DNA from: UBA1067 sp963661055
Lineage (GTDB): Bacteria; Verrucomicrobiota; Kiritimatiellia; RFP12; UBA1067
Assembly: GCA_963661055.1 (NCBI GenBank)
Contig: CAVLAC010000001.1
Coordinates: 1-42,719 of the forward strand
DNA: 42,719 nt
Direction: 5' to 3'
Made by a program: the position numbers and the translations under genes. Shown here one piece after another: positions 1 through 8,430 of this stretch; position 1 is the stretch's first letter, and each line of letters begins with the position of its first letter. The notes below the pieces were generated by a model that saw nothing but the letters and a program-made list of their open reading frames with translations, did not search any database and had not been told where the DNA came from.

Positions 1-2
1 CT

Positions 3-71
3 GCCGCGCAGTTCGTGAAAGACCTCAAAGCCGCCTACGCCCAACGCGCCGCCATCCGCCACGCGAAGTAG
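3..71 (+). CDS. 3' end of an unidentified protein-coding gene (partial)
   Basis: Frame 3 is open from the window edge to a TAG at 69-71 and encodes about 22 residues ending RAAIRHAK, Ala/Arg/Lys-rich and probably helical. A REP-like hairpin starts three bases after the stop, as is common downstream of a real gene. The fragment is too short to assign a family. It would be convergent with the prepilin peptidase gene. That it is coding is inferred from the open frame and the following hairpin only. Confidence 0.45.
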   Translation, partial: AAQFVKDLKAAYAQRAAIRHAK

Positions 72-100
72 CGGTCACGCGGGGACGCGTGACCCTACCT
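72..100 (-). repeat. REP-like hairpin with GTAG head
   Basis: On the minus strand this reads GGTAG (100-96), a perfect 9-bp stem GGTCACGCG/CGCGTGACC (95-87 and 82-74) around a TCCC loop, then GC. A GTAG tetranucleotide 5' of a palindrome is the architecture of REP sequences mobilised by RAYT transposases. A second element of the same design is at 42128-42156. It lies between two convergent genes and could also act as a bidirectional terminator, although the following T-run is short. Confidence 0.55.
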
Positions 101-152
101 TTGATCTTTGACAATTGAATTTCTGAATAGCCCCCTTAAAATCCAAGAAGGC

Positions 153-980
153 TCAGAAGCCTAGGAGGTGGAGGTAGGCGGAAACGAGTTCGGGGCCGTA
201 GAACATCCAGGCGAGGCAGCCGAGGCAGATGTAGGGCCCGTAAGGAATTTCCACGAACTTGCCGAGGCGTGCTTTCGCGGCAAGGATAAGCCCTACGCCC
301 ACAATTGAGCCAAAAATCGACGAAAGCATAAGGACGATAAAGACGGCAAGAGGTCCGAAGAGTGCCCCCACGGCACCCATCAAGAAGACATCCCCAAGCC
401 CCATCGCCTCACGCTTAAAGGCTTTCGTTCCCAAAAAGCGAATGAGCCAGAGGAGTCCGAACCCAAAGGCGAGTCCACTCAGTGAGAAAAGCGGTGAGAT
501 ACCAAATGGCGCGAGGTTGAATTCATAGCCGAAGTGCCGCGCAAGTGCCGCGCCGAGGCTTAGGACGACACCATAAATCATCCCTCCGACTGTAACAAAG
601 TCAGGAAGAAGCTTATGGTCAAAGTCAATGAAGCTCCCGACCAGCATTAGAGCGAGCCATACCCACGAGAGTGGCGCGGCAATTCCAAAGCGTGCGTAGG
701 CGGCAACAAAGAGAGCTCCACCCAAGAATTCGACAAGCGGATACCGTGCCGAAATCGGGTTTTTGCACGCGGCACATTTTCCGCGCAAGGCGACCCATGA
801 GAGGATAGGAATGTTCAAATACCACGGAATTGCCGCGTTACACTTGGGGCAATGCGAGGGCGGCGAGACAATGGACTCTCCGCGCGGCACACGCCAAATG
901 ACGACATTCAAGAAACTCGCTAGGCACGCGCCAAAAGCGAAGATGAATGCGTAAAGCCAAGGTGTCGGCAAGAGGTGCAT
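153..980 (-). CDS. Prepilin peptidase (type IV leader peptidase, A24 family)
   Basis: This integral-membrane aspartyl protease cleaves the leader of type IV pilin-like proteins and usually methylates the new N-terminus. The 275-residue product has the family layout: an N-terminal methyltransferase-like part with SFLNVVIWRVPRGES and two CxxC pairs (Cys44/47 and Cys69/72, zinc-binding in relatives), then several hydrophobic segments carrying the two catalytic aspartate regions, FIDFDHKLLPD (about 117-127) and GLGD (194-197). Length is normal. The ATG lies three bases after the gpsA stop, so translation is probably coupled. The likely substrate in this window is the pseudopilin at 20645-21373; a secretin is at 37599-39257. 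PilD/GspO family membership is clear, but which machine it serves is not. Confidence 0.93.
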   Translation of the reverse strand: MHLLPTPWLYAFIFAFGACLASFLNVVIWRVPRGESIVSPPSHCPKCNAAIPWYLNIPILSWVALRGKCAACKNPISARYPLVEFLGGALFVAAYARFGIAAPLSWVWLALMLVGSFIDFDHKLLPDFVTVGGMIYGVVLSLGAALARHFGYEFNLAPFGISPLFSLSGLAFGFGLLWLIRFLGTKAFKREAMGLGDVFLMGAVGALFGPLAVFIVLMLSSIFGSIVGVGLILAAKARLGKFVEIPYGPYICLGCLAWMFYGPELVSAYLHLLGF

Positions 981-983
981 CCG

Positions 984-1970
984 TTATTCGCTCTTCAGGT
1001 CGCGGCTCATCATCGCCGATACAGCGTCCGCCGCATTATAATTCTCGTAGCAAAGCGCATAGACGAGATTACAAATGGGCATTTCGACCCCGAGTTTGGC
1101 GGCGAGATCGTGGATAACTTTCGCGTTCCATACGCCTTCCGCCACCATCTGCATAGAGCCGAGAATCGCGTCAATTTTCTCGCCTTTGCCAAGGCGTTCG
1201 CCGACGGAATGATTGCGTGAATGAACCGAGGTACAGGTGACAATCAAATCACCCACGCCCGCGAGCCCACTCATTGTCTCAGGCGTGCCGCCATAGGCGA
1301 GAACAAAGCGCTTCATTTCAGCGAGCCCCCGCGTAATAAGTGCCGCGCGGGTATTGTCACCAAAGCCCATACCGTCCGAACAGCCAACGGCAATGGCGAG
1401 GACATTCTTAACCGCTCCGCCAATTTCTACGCCGACGGGGTCTTTGGAAGTATAGACGCGGAAGGTCGGCCCCGACCAAATGCGCTGGACGCGCTGCGCC
1501 TTTTCCTCATCCTCACACGCCGCGACAATGGCGGTTGGAATGCCGCGCGAGACTTCCTCGGCGTGGGTGGGGCCCGCGAGAGCGACGACGCTCTTTAGCC
1601 CGAGAATCTCCTTCGCGAGCTGGGTCATCCGTTTGTTGGTTTTCTCGCAGAGTCCCTTTGTAAGCGAAACAACGAGGTGGTCATCGGTGATGAGTCCCTT
1701 AAAGCCCTCGATAACGGATGCAAAATACTTCGAGGGCGGCGCGAGCACCACGACTTCCGCACCCGCGAGTGCCGCGTTGCGGTCGCTTGTGAGACTTAGC
1801 GACTCGGGCAAAGTGACGCCCTTCAGGAACTTGTCATTACGCCGCGTGCGGCGCATTTCCTCGATGTAATCAGGGAACGCCCCCCAGAGCGTGACTTCGT
1901 TGCCGTAGCCCGCGAGCAAAAGTGCATTCGCGGTGCCCCATCCGCCATCACCAATAACTGCTATTTTCAT
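984..1970 (-). CDS. gpsA: Glycerol-3-phosphate dehydrogenase [NAD(P)+]
   Basis: GpsA reduces dihydroxyacetone phosphate to sn-glycerol 3-phosphate, the backbone precursor for phospholipids, in the cytosol. The 328-residue protein begins with the Rossmann motif GDGGWGTA (about 7-14) and contains GPTHAEEVSRG, the catalytic-lysine segment VKNVLAIAVG, the GFGDNTRAALITRGLAEM segment and GLAGVGDLIVTCTS, all diagnostic of the family. The ATG overlaps the ribBA stop as ATGA (1967-1970), so it is translationally coupled. It sits in the long rpiB-glyA to prepilin peptidase run. The phosphatidylglycerophosphate synthase gene at 21425-22048 uses its product. Confidence 0.97.
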   Translation of the reverse strand: MKIAVIGDGGWGTANALLLAGYGNEVTLWGAFPDYIEEMRRTRRNDKFLKGVTLPESLSLTSDRNAALAGAEVVVLAPPSKYFASVIEGFKGLITDDHLVVSLTKGLCEKTNKRMTQLAKEILGLKSVVALAGPTHAEEVSRGIPTAIVAACEDEEKAQRVQRIWSGPTFRVYTSKDPVGVEIGGAVKNVLAIAVGCSDGMGFGDNTRAALITRGLAEMKRFVLAYGGTPETMSGLAGVGDLIVTCTSVHSRNHSVGERLGKGEKIDAILGSMQMVAEGVWNAKVIHDLAAKLGVEMPICNLVYALCYENYNAADAVSAMMSRDLKSE

Positions 1971-3154
1971 AAGATATGCCCCATTTTTTCGCGCTTAGTC
2001 TCAAGATAACGGCGGTCGTATTCGGTCGGCGCAATGACAATCGGCACGCGCTCGACGATTTCGAGTCCGTAGCCATCAAGTCCGACGACCTTGCGCGGAT
2101 TATTTGTCATTAGGCGCAACTTCTTTACGCCGAGATCTGCCAAAATCTGTGCGCCCTCGCCATAATCGCGCAGGTCAGGGGCGAAACCAAGGGCGACATT
2201 CGCCTCGACGGTATCGAGTCCCTCCTCTTGCTTGCGGTAGGCGTGAAGTTTATTGGCAAGCCCAATGCCGCGCCCTTCTTGGCGCATATAAACGACCACG
2301 CCGCGCCCTTCTTTCTCAATCATTTGGAGGGCGGTATGGAGTTGCGGACCGCAATCGCACCGCTCTGAGCCGAGCACATCGCCTGTGAAGCATTCGGAAT
2401 GCACGCGAGCAAGTACAGGCGCGTCACTTGTGAGGTCGCCCTTGATAATCGCCAAATGCTCAAGCCCCGTCAAGCGGCTACGATACATCTTGAGACGGAA
2501 GTGTCCGTAGGAAGTGGGCAAATCCACATCCTCGACGGCCTCGACGAGCTTATCATACCGCCGCCGATAGGCGATGAGGTCGGCAATGCGGAGCATTTTG
2601 AGGTTGTGCTTGCGAGCAAATTCGATATGGTCGGGAAGCCGCGCCATAGAGCCATCATCGCGCATAATCTCACAGCAGAGCCCTGCTTCCTTAAGCCCCG
2701 CGAGACGAATCAAGTCCACAGTCGCCTCGGTGTGCCCCGCGCGCTTAAGAACGCCGCCTTCGCGTGCACGCAGTGGGAACATATGACCTGGACGGCGAAA
2801 ATCACGGCCCTTCGCATTCGGGGCAACAATGGCGCGCGCCGTAATGCCGCGCTCGGCGGCTGAAATGCCTGTCGTCGTCGCCACCGCGTCAATTGAGACG
2901 GTAAAGGCGGTATGGTGATTATCGGTATTCTCGCTCACCATCTGAGGCAAATCAAGCGCATCGCAAAGTGCACCCGACATCGGCATGCAAATGAGTCCCT
3001 TGGCGTAAGAAGCCATGAAGTTCACATTTTCGGTTGTCGCGAACTCCGCCGCGCAAATGCAATCGCCCTCATTCTCGCGGTCTTCGGCGTCCGTCACCAA
3101 AATGATTTCGCCGCGCCGCAGGGCTTCCAAGCACTCTTCAACAGTATTAAACAT
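1967..3154 (-). CDS. ribBA: Bifunctional DHBP synthase / GTP cyclohydrolase II
   Basis: The N-terminal RibB domain makes 3,4-dihydroxy-2-butanone 4-phosphate from ribulose 5-phosphate; the C-terminal RibA domain opens GTP. Both feed riboflavin synthesis. In 395 residues the RibB acidic loop DAEDRENEGD (about 21-30) is intact, and RibA has the zinc cysteines in SECFTGD...GSERCDCGPQ and the GTP-binding RQEGRGIGL. Length matches known RibBA fusions. The RBS AAAGG is six bases before ATG. The 12-bp gap after pyrE and the flanking gene spacing leave no room for an FMN riboswitch, and none is seen. It overlaps gpsA by four bases. Confidence 0.97.
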   Translation of the reverse strand: MFNTVEECLEALRRGEIILVTDAEDRENEGDCICAAEFATTENVNFMASYAKGLICMPMSGALCDALDLPQMVSENTDNHHTAFTVSIDAVATTTGISAAERGITARAIVAPNAKGRDFRRPGHMFPLRAREGGVLKRAGHTEATVDLIRLAGLKEAGLCCEIMRDDGSMARLPDHIEFARKHNLKMLRIADLIAYRRRYDKLVEAVEDVDLPTSYGHFRLKMYRSRLTGLEHLAIIKGDLTSDAPVLARVHSECFTGDVLGSERCDCGPQLHTALQMIEKEGRGVVVYMRQEGRGIGLANKLHAYRKQEEGLDTVEANVALGFAPDLRDYGEGAQILADLGVKKLRLMTNNPRKVVGLDGYGLEIVERVPIVIAPTEYDRRYLETKREKMGHIL

Positions 3155-3166
3155 GCAAAACCTTTC

Positions 3167-3778
3167 TTACGAACCTGGGTGCACGGGGTGCGAGCCCGCC
3201 TTGCAGAGGGGGCACTCGGCGGGCTGCCAAGTTTCAGGTGTCATCTGCATAAGCGAAAACATCGGGATAGAACCAAACGAAACCTTGTCGCCCGAGCGAT
3301 CGACGAGCAGAACAACTGCCGCGACTTCGCAACCCGCATTCTTCACGAGGTCGATTGTCTCTTGGACGCGCCCACCCTTGGTGACCACATCTTCCGCGAC
3401 CACATAGCGTTCGCCCGGCTTCAGCGTAAAGCGGCGCATGGCGAGGATGGTATTGGGCTTGCCTGTCGCGTCCACGCCTTCACCCTGCACCTTCTCGGCG
3501 AAGACGCACTTCGTATCGAGGGCGCGGGCGACTTCGTGTCCGACAAGGATTCCGCCGACGGCAGGGGAAATGACACCGTCAATCTTGCCAATATCACATC
3601 CCGCTTTCATCTTCTCGACGACCGCGTCGCAGAGTTTTGCCGCGATACGCGGATAGCGCAGGACATTCGCGCATTGAAAATAGCGGTTTGAATGGAGTTT
3701 TGAGCGCAATTCGAAGTGCCCTTCGAGGAGGGCTCCTGTTGATTTAAACGCTTCGAGTACTTCAGCTTCGGTCATCAT
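3167..3778 (-). CDS. pyrE: Orotate phosphoribosyltransferase
   Basis: PyrE joins orotate and PRPP to form OMP in pyrimidine synthesis. The 203-residue protein shows a type I PRTase fold with the PRPP loop YVVAEDVVTKGGRV, FELRSKLHSNRYFQCANVL near the N-terminus and GVISPAVGGILVGHEVARAL in the middle. The short C-terminal extension with CPLC and ending in HPVHPGS resembles the subgroup of bacterial and archaeal PyrE proteins that end in a Cys-x-x-Cys tail. An AAGGA RBS precedes ATGATG, so Met1 or Met2 could start. It lies between the ExbBD cluster and ribBA without a visible promoter. Confidence 0.93.
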   Translation of the reverse strand: MMTEAEVLEAFKSTGALLEGHFELRSKLHSNRYFQCANVLRYPRIAAKLCDAVVEKMKAGCDIGKIDGVISPAVGGILVGHEVARALDTKCVFAEKVQGEGVDATGKPNTILAMRRFTLKPGERYVVAEDVVTKGGRVQETIDLVKNAGCEVAAVVLLVDRSGDKVSFGSIPMFSLMQMTPETWQPAECPLCKAGSHPVHPGS

Positions 3779-3791
3779 AGTAGAGATCCTT

Positions 3792-4283
3792 TCAATCTTC
3801 TATTTTTAGTAATTCAGCACGAGTAAAGGGGTTCGTATCTTTAGGCGCGGTTGCCTCATTTTGGGCAGGTATCACGCGCGGCGCAGGGGCGGCGAGGGAA
3901 AGTGGGCGCGGCAAGGGTGCGCGGCGGTTGGGGCGCTCGAGGTGACCCTCCACACAATCCTTTAGGGCAAGGACGCTCACGGGCTCGCTCTCGGGCAAAT
4001 CAAGTGCCGAAAGATCCACCGTATGGGCACGCGCTTCAGCGAGCCCTGGTTGCCACGCCGAGCGAATCGCCTTAATCGCGGCAAGTTCCTGCGCGGGCTC
4101 AAGGGAAATCAAAGCGCCGAAAGCAGGTGCGGGCGCGGCACTTGGGCTCGTGAGGGTCGTCGGGAGGGAGCGCAAAGACGAATACATCAAAAGCGCGAGC
4201 GCGGCAGGGACAGCAAATGTCAGGAGAAGTGAGAGGAACTCACTCCGCAAACGCCGCTGAGGTCTATACGCGCTTTTGCTCAC
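3792..4283 (-). CDS. Small single-pass membrane protein of the exbB-exbD cluster
   Basis: Unrecognised protein of 163 residues: a basic cytoplasmic start (RPQRRLRSE), one hydrophobic segment (about 16-36), then a Pro/Ala-rich, presumably periplasmic region with one cysteine. Start overlaps the exbD stop as ATGA (4280-4283), so it is made together with ExbB and ExbD. The stretch AVPAALALLMYSS faintly resembles the membrane segment of the neighbouring ExbD-like protein, so a diverged second ExbD-like or TolA/TonB-like linker protein is conceivable. No TonB C-terminal domain is visible. Function unknown; the envelope link is inferred from coupling alone. Confidence 0.75.
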   Translation of the reverse strand: MSKSAYRPQRRLRSEFLSLLLTFAVPAALALLMYSSLRSLPTTLTSPSAAPAPAFGALISLEPAQELAAIKAIRSAWQPGLAEARAHTVDLSALDLPESEPVSVLALKDCVEGHLERPNRRAPLPRPLSLAAPAPRVIPAQNEATAPKDTNPFTRAELLKIED

Positions 4284-4759
4284 TCCGCCTCCTGTTCAAG
4301 CGCCTCATTCTTTGTCGCGAAGAAAAACTTCTTAACGCCACTTCGCCGCGCCAATGCCGCGAGTCGCATAAGGTCGCCGCCCGTCACATGTTTGTCGGCG
4401 AGAATAAGGAACGACGGAGTCTCGGCGGTGCTTACGCGATTTGCCAATTGATTCGCGAAGGAGTCCATAGAGGCCTCATCCTCTAGCACATAACGCGCAT
4501 CATCAAAGAAGACGAGCGTCTCTTTTGCCGTGGGCATAACGAGCGCGGCAAGGGAAATGTTGGCGCGGTCCACGGCATCGGCTGTGGGCAAGTCAAACAT
4601 CACGCCTTTCGCCGAAGAAAGCGTCCCTGAGAGCAAATAAAGGAGCAAAAAGAGGATTAGTACGGCAATATAAGGGACGGCTTCCACAAACGGACGCCAA
4701 TCGCCTAATTTTGTGCGTGAAGGGCTCGCCTCACGCGCCGTTCGCCAATTCCAATTCAT
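4280..4759 (-). CDS. ExbD/TolR-family protein lacking the usual membrane aspartate
   Basis: ExbD/TolR proteins form, with ExbB/TolQ, a proton-driven motor for outer-membrane processes. The 159 residues have a short cytoplasmic N-terminus, one membrane segment (about 28-46) and a periplasmic domain beginning GVMFDLPTA, matching the family's V-x-LP start. In well-studied homologues the membrane segment carries a functional Asp in a P-F-I-D-V context; here the codons read P-Y-I-A-V, with Ala at residue 32. A glutamate (Glu26) lies six positions earlier. ATGA overlaps link it to exbB and to the 163-residue gene. Family assignment is good; energised function is doubtful. Confidence 0.85.
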   Translation of the reverse strand: MNWNWRTAREASPSRTKLGDWRPFVEAVPYIAVLILFLLLYLLSGTLSSAKGVMFDLPTADAVDRANISLAALVMPTAKETLVFFDDARYVLEDEASMDSFANQLANRVSTAETPSFLILADKHVTGGDLMRLAALARRSGVKKFFFATKNEALEQEAE

Positions 4760-5376
4760 GCGGCAGACCCTTTCGCGGGGGCATTCTTCGTCGCGAAGTA
4801 GCTCACGATGGAAGTCGCGGCAGCTTCGAGATTGTAAACAATGCGGTCGACACGCAACTTAAGCGAGGCGTGCATAACGATAACGGGAATCATCACGCCC
4901 AGCCCCAAGGCGGTGGAAAGAAAGGCGGGGGTCGCGGCACTTAGGAGATCCGCACGCGAAACGAGCACTTCGCTATTAATGAGCATCAAAGAACGCACAA
5001 AGCCAAGGACTGTGCCGAGAAGCCCCAGAAGTGGCGCAATGCGTCCGATTAGCGCGAGAGTCGCGAGTCGGCGATAAAGGCGACTCACAATGACGCGTCC
5101 TTGGGCATCCACGGCTTCCCGCAAGATATGTACGCCCGCCTCGCGGCGATGGATGGCGCACGCCATAAGTTCCGCGACCGGTACAGGCGTATCCTCGCAA
5201 ATGGCGAGCGCCTCATTTTCATTGCCGCTATCAAGCACATTAAAAACGCCCTTGGCAAAGTCCTGCCAATCAATTTGGGCGCGGCGCAATTCGAAGAAGC
5301 GGCTCAGAAAGACGAGAACCGCGACGAGCGCGAGTGCCAGAAAAATCCAATACATAGGGTTATCAAAGGTAATCAT
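4756..5376 (-). CDS. exbB: ExbB/TolQ/MotA-family proton channel protein
   Basis: Inner-membrane stator component of an ExbBD-type motor. The 206 residues contain three hydrophobic segments (about 7-27, 107-132 and 147-168) and a cytoplasmic loop between the first and second. GRIAPLLGLLGTVLGFVRS is the family's signature around the conserved Thr, and FLSTALGLGVMIPVIVMH keeps the Thr of the third segment. The conserved Glu near the start of that segment (AEAL in E. coli ExbB) aligns by eye with TPAF and seems absent. The ATG overlaps the TPR gene stop as TAATG. No tonB or pal gene is nearby; a TolB-like gene is at 25480-26625. Confidence 0.9.
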   Translation of the reverse strand: MITFDNPMYWIFLALALVAVLVFLSRFFELRRAQIDWQDFAKGVFNVLDSGNENEALAICEDTPVPVAELMACAIHRREAGVHILREAVDAQGRVIVSRLYRRLATLALIGRIAPLLGLLGTVLGFVRSLMLINSEVLVSRADLLSAATPAFLSTALGLGVMIPVIVMHASLKLRVDRIVYNLEAAATSIVSYFATKNAPAKGSAA

Positions 5377-7460
5377 TAGTAGAGCCCTCCCGTCTGCAAT
5401 TTATCAATACGCCGCTCAGCCTCGACGGCTGCAGGGACATCGCTTGCCGCGACAAGTTCCAGAATGCGTTCCGCCTGCCGCTTGAGTCCGCGTCGCTCAT
5501 ATTCATCAGCGAGGCGAAAGGCGGCTTTCACAAAGACCGCGCGGGCTTCATCATCAAAGACGACTCCCGCGAGGCGATTGGAGCGGTAAGACAAAACCAC
5601 ATTCGTATAATATTCGTCGAGTGCCCCCTCGAGGCGCCCCATCTTCTCAAGCGTACGCGCCACTTTATAGGCGACAACGAGGCGGCGAGACGGAGGCAAC
5701 GCTTCGCCTTGCCCAATCATATGGTAAGTGAGAAGTGCTTCCTCATAGCGCGTCGGATTATCCGCGCCCATCGCGAAGAGAGCGTCCGCCTTCAGCATCC
5801 GTGCCGTCAAGCGGTCGGCGGCGGAATCTACCGAGGCCTCAAAAGCACGGTCAAGAACGAGAATTGCCTCCTCAAAACGCGCGAGGGCAATGAGCGCTTC
5901 GCCCTGCACGAGATACGCGGCAAAAGCATCCTTCGCCTTCGGGTAGTCATTGAGGCACTTGGTACTCAGTGTCACCGCATTCTCAAAAGCCCCACCCGCA
6001 TATGCCGCGCGAGAAGCCCAAATGAGAGCCGTAGCCGCCTCGGGATTCGGGGCAATGCTCGCGGCATATTCTTCAAAGAGTTTTGCCGCCTCGTGCCACC
6101 GCGCTTGGCCGTAGGCGTACTTGGCAAGCCAATGCTTCGCCTTATTGCGTGCTTCGGAATCTTTTGCCTGCAAAGCGAGTTCCTTCGCCTTGGCGAGCGC
6201 TTCCTCATCGCGGTTGAGCCCATAGAGGCAAAGAATATCAAGATATGCCATCTTATCCGCACGCGCAGGGTCTTCCTTGGCAAGTGCCGCGAAAAGTTTG
6301 CGCGCCTCGCCAAATTGGAAGGTGCGGTAGAGTTCGCGTCCGCGTGTTTCCATATCCTTGAGCTTCACGAGAACAGCGAGTTTCTTTCCAGCGGGGGTAT
6401 CGGGGTACTTAGAAAGGACAAGCCGATAGCGTTCCATTGATTCTTCGGCACGCCCTGCTTCCGCAAGCATATCGCCCTGAGCGAGAACGATTTGCGCCTG
6501 CTCAAGGGCATTCGTCGTACAACTTTCCGCCGCGCTAAAAGCGTCCATCGCCTCATCAACACGCCCCAACTTACGGAGCGCCCACGCACGCTCTTCCTGC
6601 ACCGCGCCATTCTTGGCAAGCGTCGGCCAAATCTCGAGGGCATCCCGATAAGCAGCAACCGCGTCTTCGTTACGGTCAGCCACCAATAAAGCATGGGCAT
6701 AGGCGAGGAAAGCGGGCTGGACATCATACCTATCGGGGTGGCGTTGCGCGGCAGTTCGGATTACCTTTTCCGCGTCACTTACCTTGTTGGTATCGGCAAG
6801 GTCGTGTACGGCGACCTGCAAAGCCAATTGATTTCGCGCAATTTCGAGCTTTACTTGCGGAATTAGGTTCGTAATTAGCGTATAATCATCCAATTGAAGT
6901 GCCGCCATTACCCGCGCAAATTCCTCGGTTTTGGGAGATTCGGCGAGGGCACGCCAAATGGCTTTCGCACGGTTGGTCTCGCCTTGTGCCGCGTAAATCT
7001 CGGCGGCGACGAGTTGCTCGGGAGTTCCGCCCTTCTCAAGTTCCAACTTTTCGGCTAGGGAATCGGCTTCCTTAATTTTGCCGCGCTCAAGGAGGAGTGC
7101 CGCCTGAAGAGCCCCCGCGCGGCACTTTTCTTCGGCGAACGCGAAGTCCGTTTTCGCCAAAAGAGCGATACATTCGTCCGTTTTGCCTAGTTTCGCGAGG
7201 GCGAAGGCACGATAGAAGACGAAGGAAGGCGTTGCCGCGTCGCCCCAGCCATCAATTTCCTTAATAATATCCTGCCAGCGCTGTTCATTCGCGTAGCTCT
7301 CAAGCGTGACGAGCCGCGCCTCATCCTGGGGCAACTCGCGCGCATGGGTTCGGGCAATGGACCAGAGTCCGTCTCGAAGTGCCGCGCGGGAAACGGGGGG
7401 CGTCCCCGCCGCGATCGCGGCAGTTGCGAGAAGAACGGAAGCTAGCAGTACCTTACGCAA
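5376..7460 (-). CDS. Exported TPR-repeat protein of the exbBD cluster
   Basis: A 694-residue protein with a signal peptide (MRKVLLASVLLATAAIAAG, cleavage likely after about residue 18) followed by helical repeats typical of tetratricopeptide units, for example ALAYAHALLVADRNEDAVAA and QGEALIALARFEEAILVLD. No enzyme motif is visible. Such proteins often scaffold periplasmic or outer-membrane complexes, and the TAATG overlap with exbB suggests it works with that motor, perhaps in a gliding, secretion or Tol-like role (inference). The start is TTG at 7460-7458, two bases after the era stop, with GGAG ten bases upstream; this start gives a perfect signal peptide. Confidence 0.88.
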   Translation of the reverse strand: MRKVLLASVLLATAAIAAGTPPVSRAALRDGLWSIARTHARELPQDEARLVTLESYANEQRWQDIIKEIDGWGDAATPSFVFYRAFALAKLGKTDECIALLAKTDFAFAEEKCRAGALQAALLLERGKIKEADSLAEKLELEKGGTPEQLVAAEIYAAQGETNRAKAIWRALAESPKTEEFARVMAALQLDDYTLITNLIPQVKLEIARNQLALQVAVHDLADTNKVSDAEKVIRTAAQRHPDRYDVQPAFLAYAHALLVADRNEDAVAAYRDALEIWPTLAKNGAVQEERAWALRKLGRVDEAMDAFSAAESCTTNALEQAQIVLAQGDMLAEAGRAEESMERYRLVLSKYPDTPAGKKLAVLVKLKDMETRGRELYRTFQFGEARKLFAALAKEDPARADKMAYLDILCLYGLNRDEEALAKAKELALQAKDSEARNKAKHWLAKYAYGQARWHEAAKLFEEYAASIAPNPEAATALIWASRAAYAGGAFENAVTLSTKCLNDYPKAKDAFAAYLVQGEALIALARFEEAILVLDRAFEASVDSAADRLTARMLKADALFAMGADNPTRYEEALLTYHMIGQGEALPPSRRLVVAYKVARTLEKMGRLEGALDEYYTNVVLSYRSNRLAGVVFDDEARAVFVKAAFRLADEYERRGLKRQAERILELVAASDVPAAVEAERRIDKLQTGGLY

Positions 7461-7462
7461 AA

Positions 7463-8428
7463 TCAGATTTCTCCACCTAAATAGCCCATTTCAGCGAGAA
7501 TGCGCTTGTTTTCCATCCAATTGCGCTCTTCCTTGACCTGCATCTTGAGGGTGACCTTGAGTTCAAAGACTTGGCGCAATTCGCGTTCCGCCTCTTCGCG
7601 CACCTTCTTAATGACCGCCCCGCCTTTGCCAATCACAATCCCGACTTGCGATTCACGGTTGACGAGAACATCCACATTGACCTTCCAGCGCTTATCCGTT
7701 TCTTCAATGGACTTCACGCATATCCCGAGTTCGTGTGGGATTTCGCGGTACATATGACCAATAAACTTCTCACGGATAATATCCGCGATGGTAAGGCGGC
7801 GGGGGTAGTCCGTAACGACATCCTCGGGGAAGAGCAATTCGCCAGGCTCGGCGAGCGAAAAGAGTGCGTCCAAAGTGGCATTTTCGCCACCCTCAGTCGA
7901 AGCAATCGCCTTCACCCAAATGGGCTCAGGCACGGGAAGTGCCGCGTCCGCACCTTCGACAGGGGTGGTTTTAAGCGCTTCTTCCCACGCCTCGTGGTAC
8001 ATCGTCTCAAAGAACGGCTTTTTATCCGCTTTATTGAGCACAAACACCACCTTTGACGGACGCTCCTTGGCGACGCGATTCATCCAGCCCGTATCTTCCA
8101 TCTGGGGTTCCTCGGCGGCATCAAAGACGACGCAGAGGATATCCACTCCCGCGGCACTTCGGCGTGCCATACGGTTGAGGAGGGTTCCAAGATGCCCCTG
8201 CGCCTTATGAAGACCAGGGGTATCGAGAAGGACGAGCTGTCCGCGTGGATCAGCCACAATGCCGCGCACGGTATTGCGGGTCGTTTGTTCAACGGGCGAG
8301 ACGATAGAGATTTTCTCCCCGACAAGGCGGTTAACGAGGGTAGATTTACCCGCGTTTGTGCGCCCGACGATGCCCACGACGGCAACGAGCGGCTTCTTTT
8401 CGGTTTCTGTACTCGGCGTATCGCTCAT
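7463..8428 (-). CDS. era: GTPase Era, ribosome small-subunit assembly
   Basis: Era binds 16S rRNA near its 3' end during 30S maturation. The 321 residues contain G1 GRTNAGKST (22-30), the T-T-R-N-T switch region, G3 DTPGLH (69-74) and G4 NKAD (132-135), then a C-terminal KH RNA-binding domain with IGKGG (266-270) followed by AVIKKVREEAERELR. Length is close to the usual 300. The ATG follows the glyA stop by two bases, so coupling to the RpiB-GlyA fusion is likely. A short Thr/Glu-rich N-terminal extension of about ten residues precedes the G domain. Confidence 0.97.
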   Translation of the reverse strand: MSDTPSTETEKKPLVAVVGIVGRTNAGKSTLVNRLVGEKISIVSPVEQTTRNTVRGIVADPRGQLVLLDTPGLHKAQGHLGTLLNRMARRSAAGVDILCVVFDAAEEPQMEDTGWMNRVAKERPSKVVFVLNKADKKPFFETMYHEAWEEALKTTPVEGADAALPVPEPIWVKAIASTEGGENATLDALFSLAEPGELLFPEDVVTDYPRRLTIADIIREKFIGHMYREIPHELGICVKSIEETDKRWKVNVDVLVNRESQVGIVIGKGGAVIKKVREEAERELRQVFELKVTLKMQVKEERNWMENKRILAEMGYLGGEI

Positions 8429-8430
8429 AA

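Noticed and set aside
3155..3166. FMN riboswitch before ribBA
   Set aside because: Only 12 bases separate pyrE and ribBA, and no RFN element is visible in or near the gene start.
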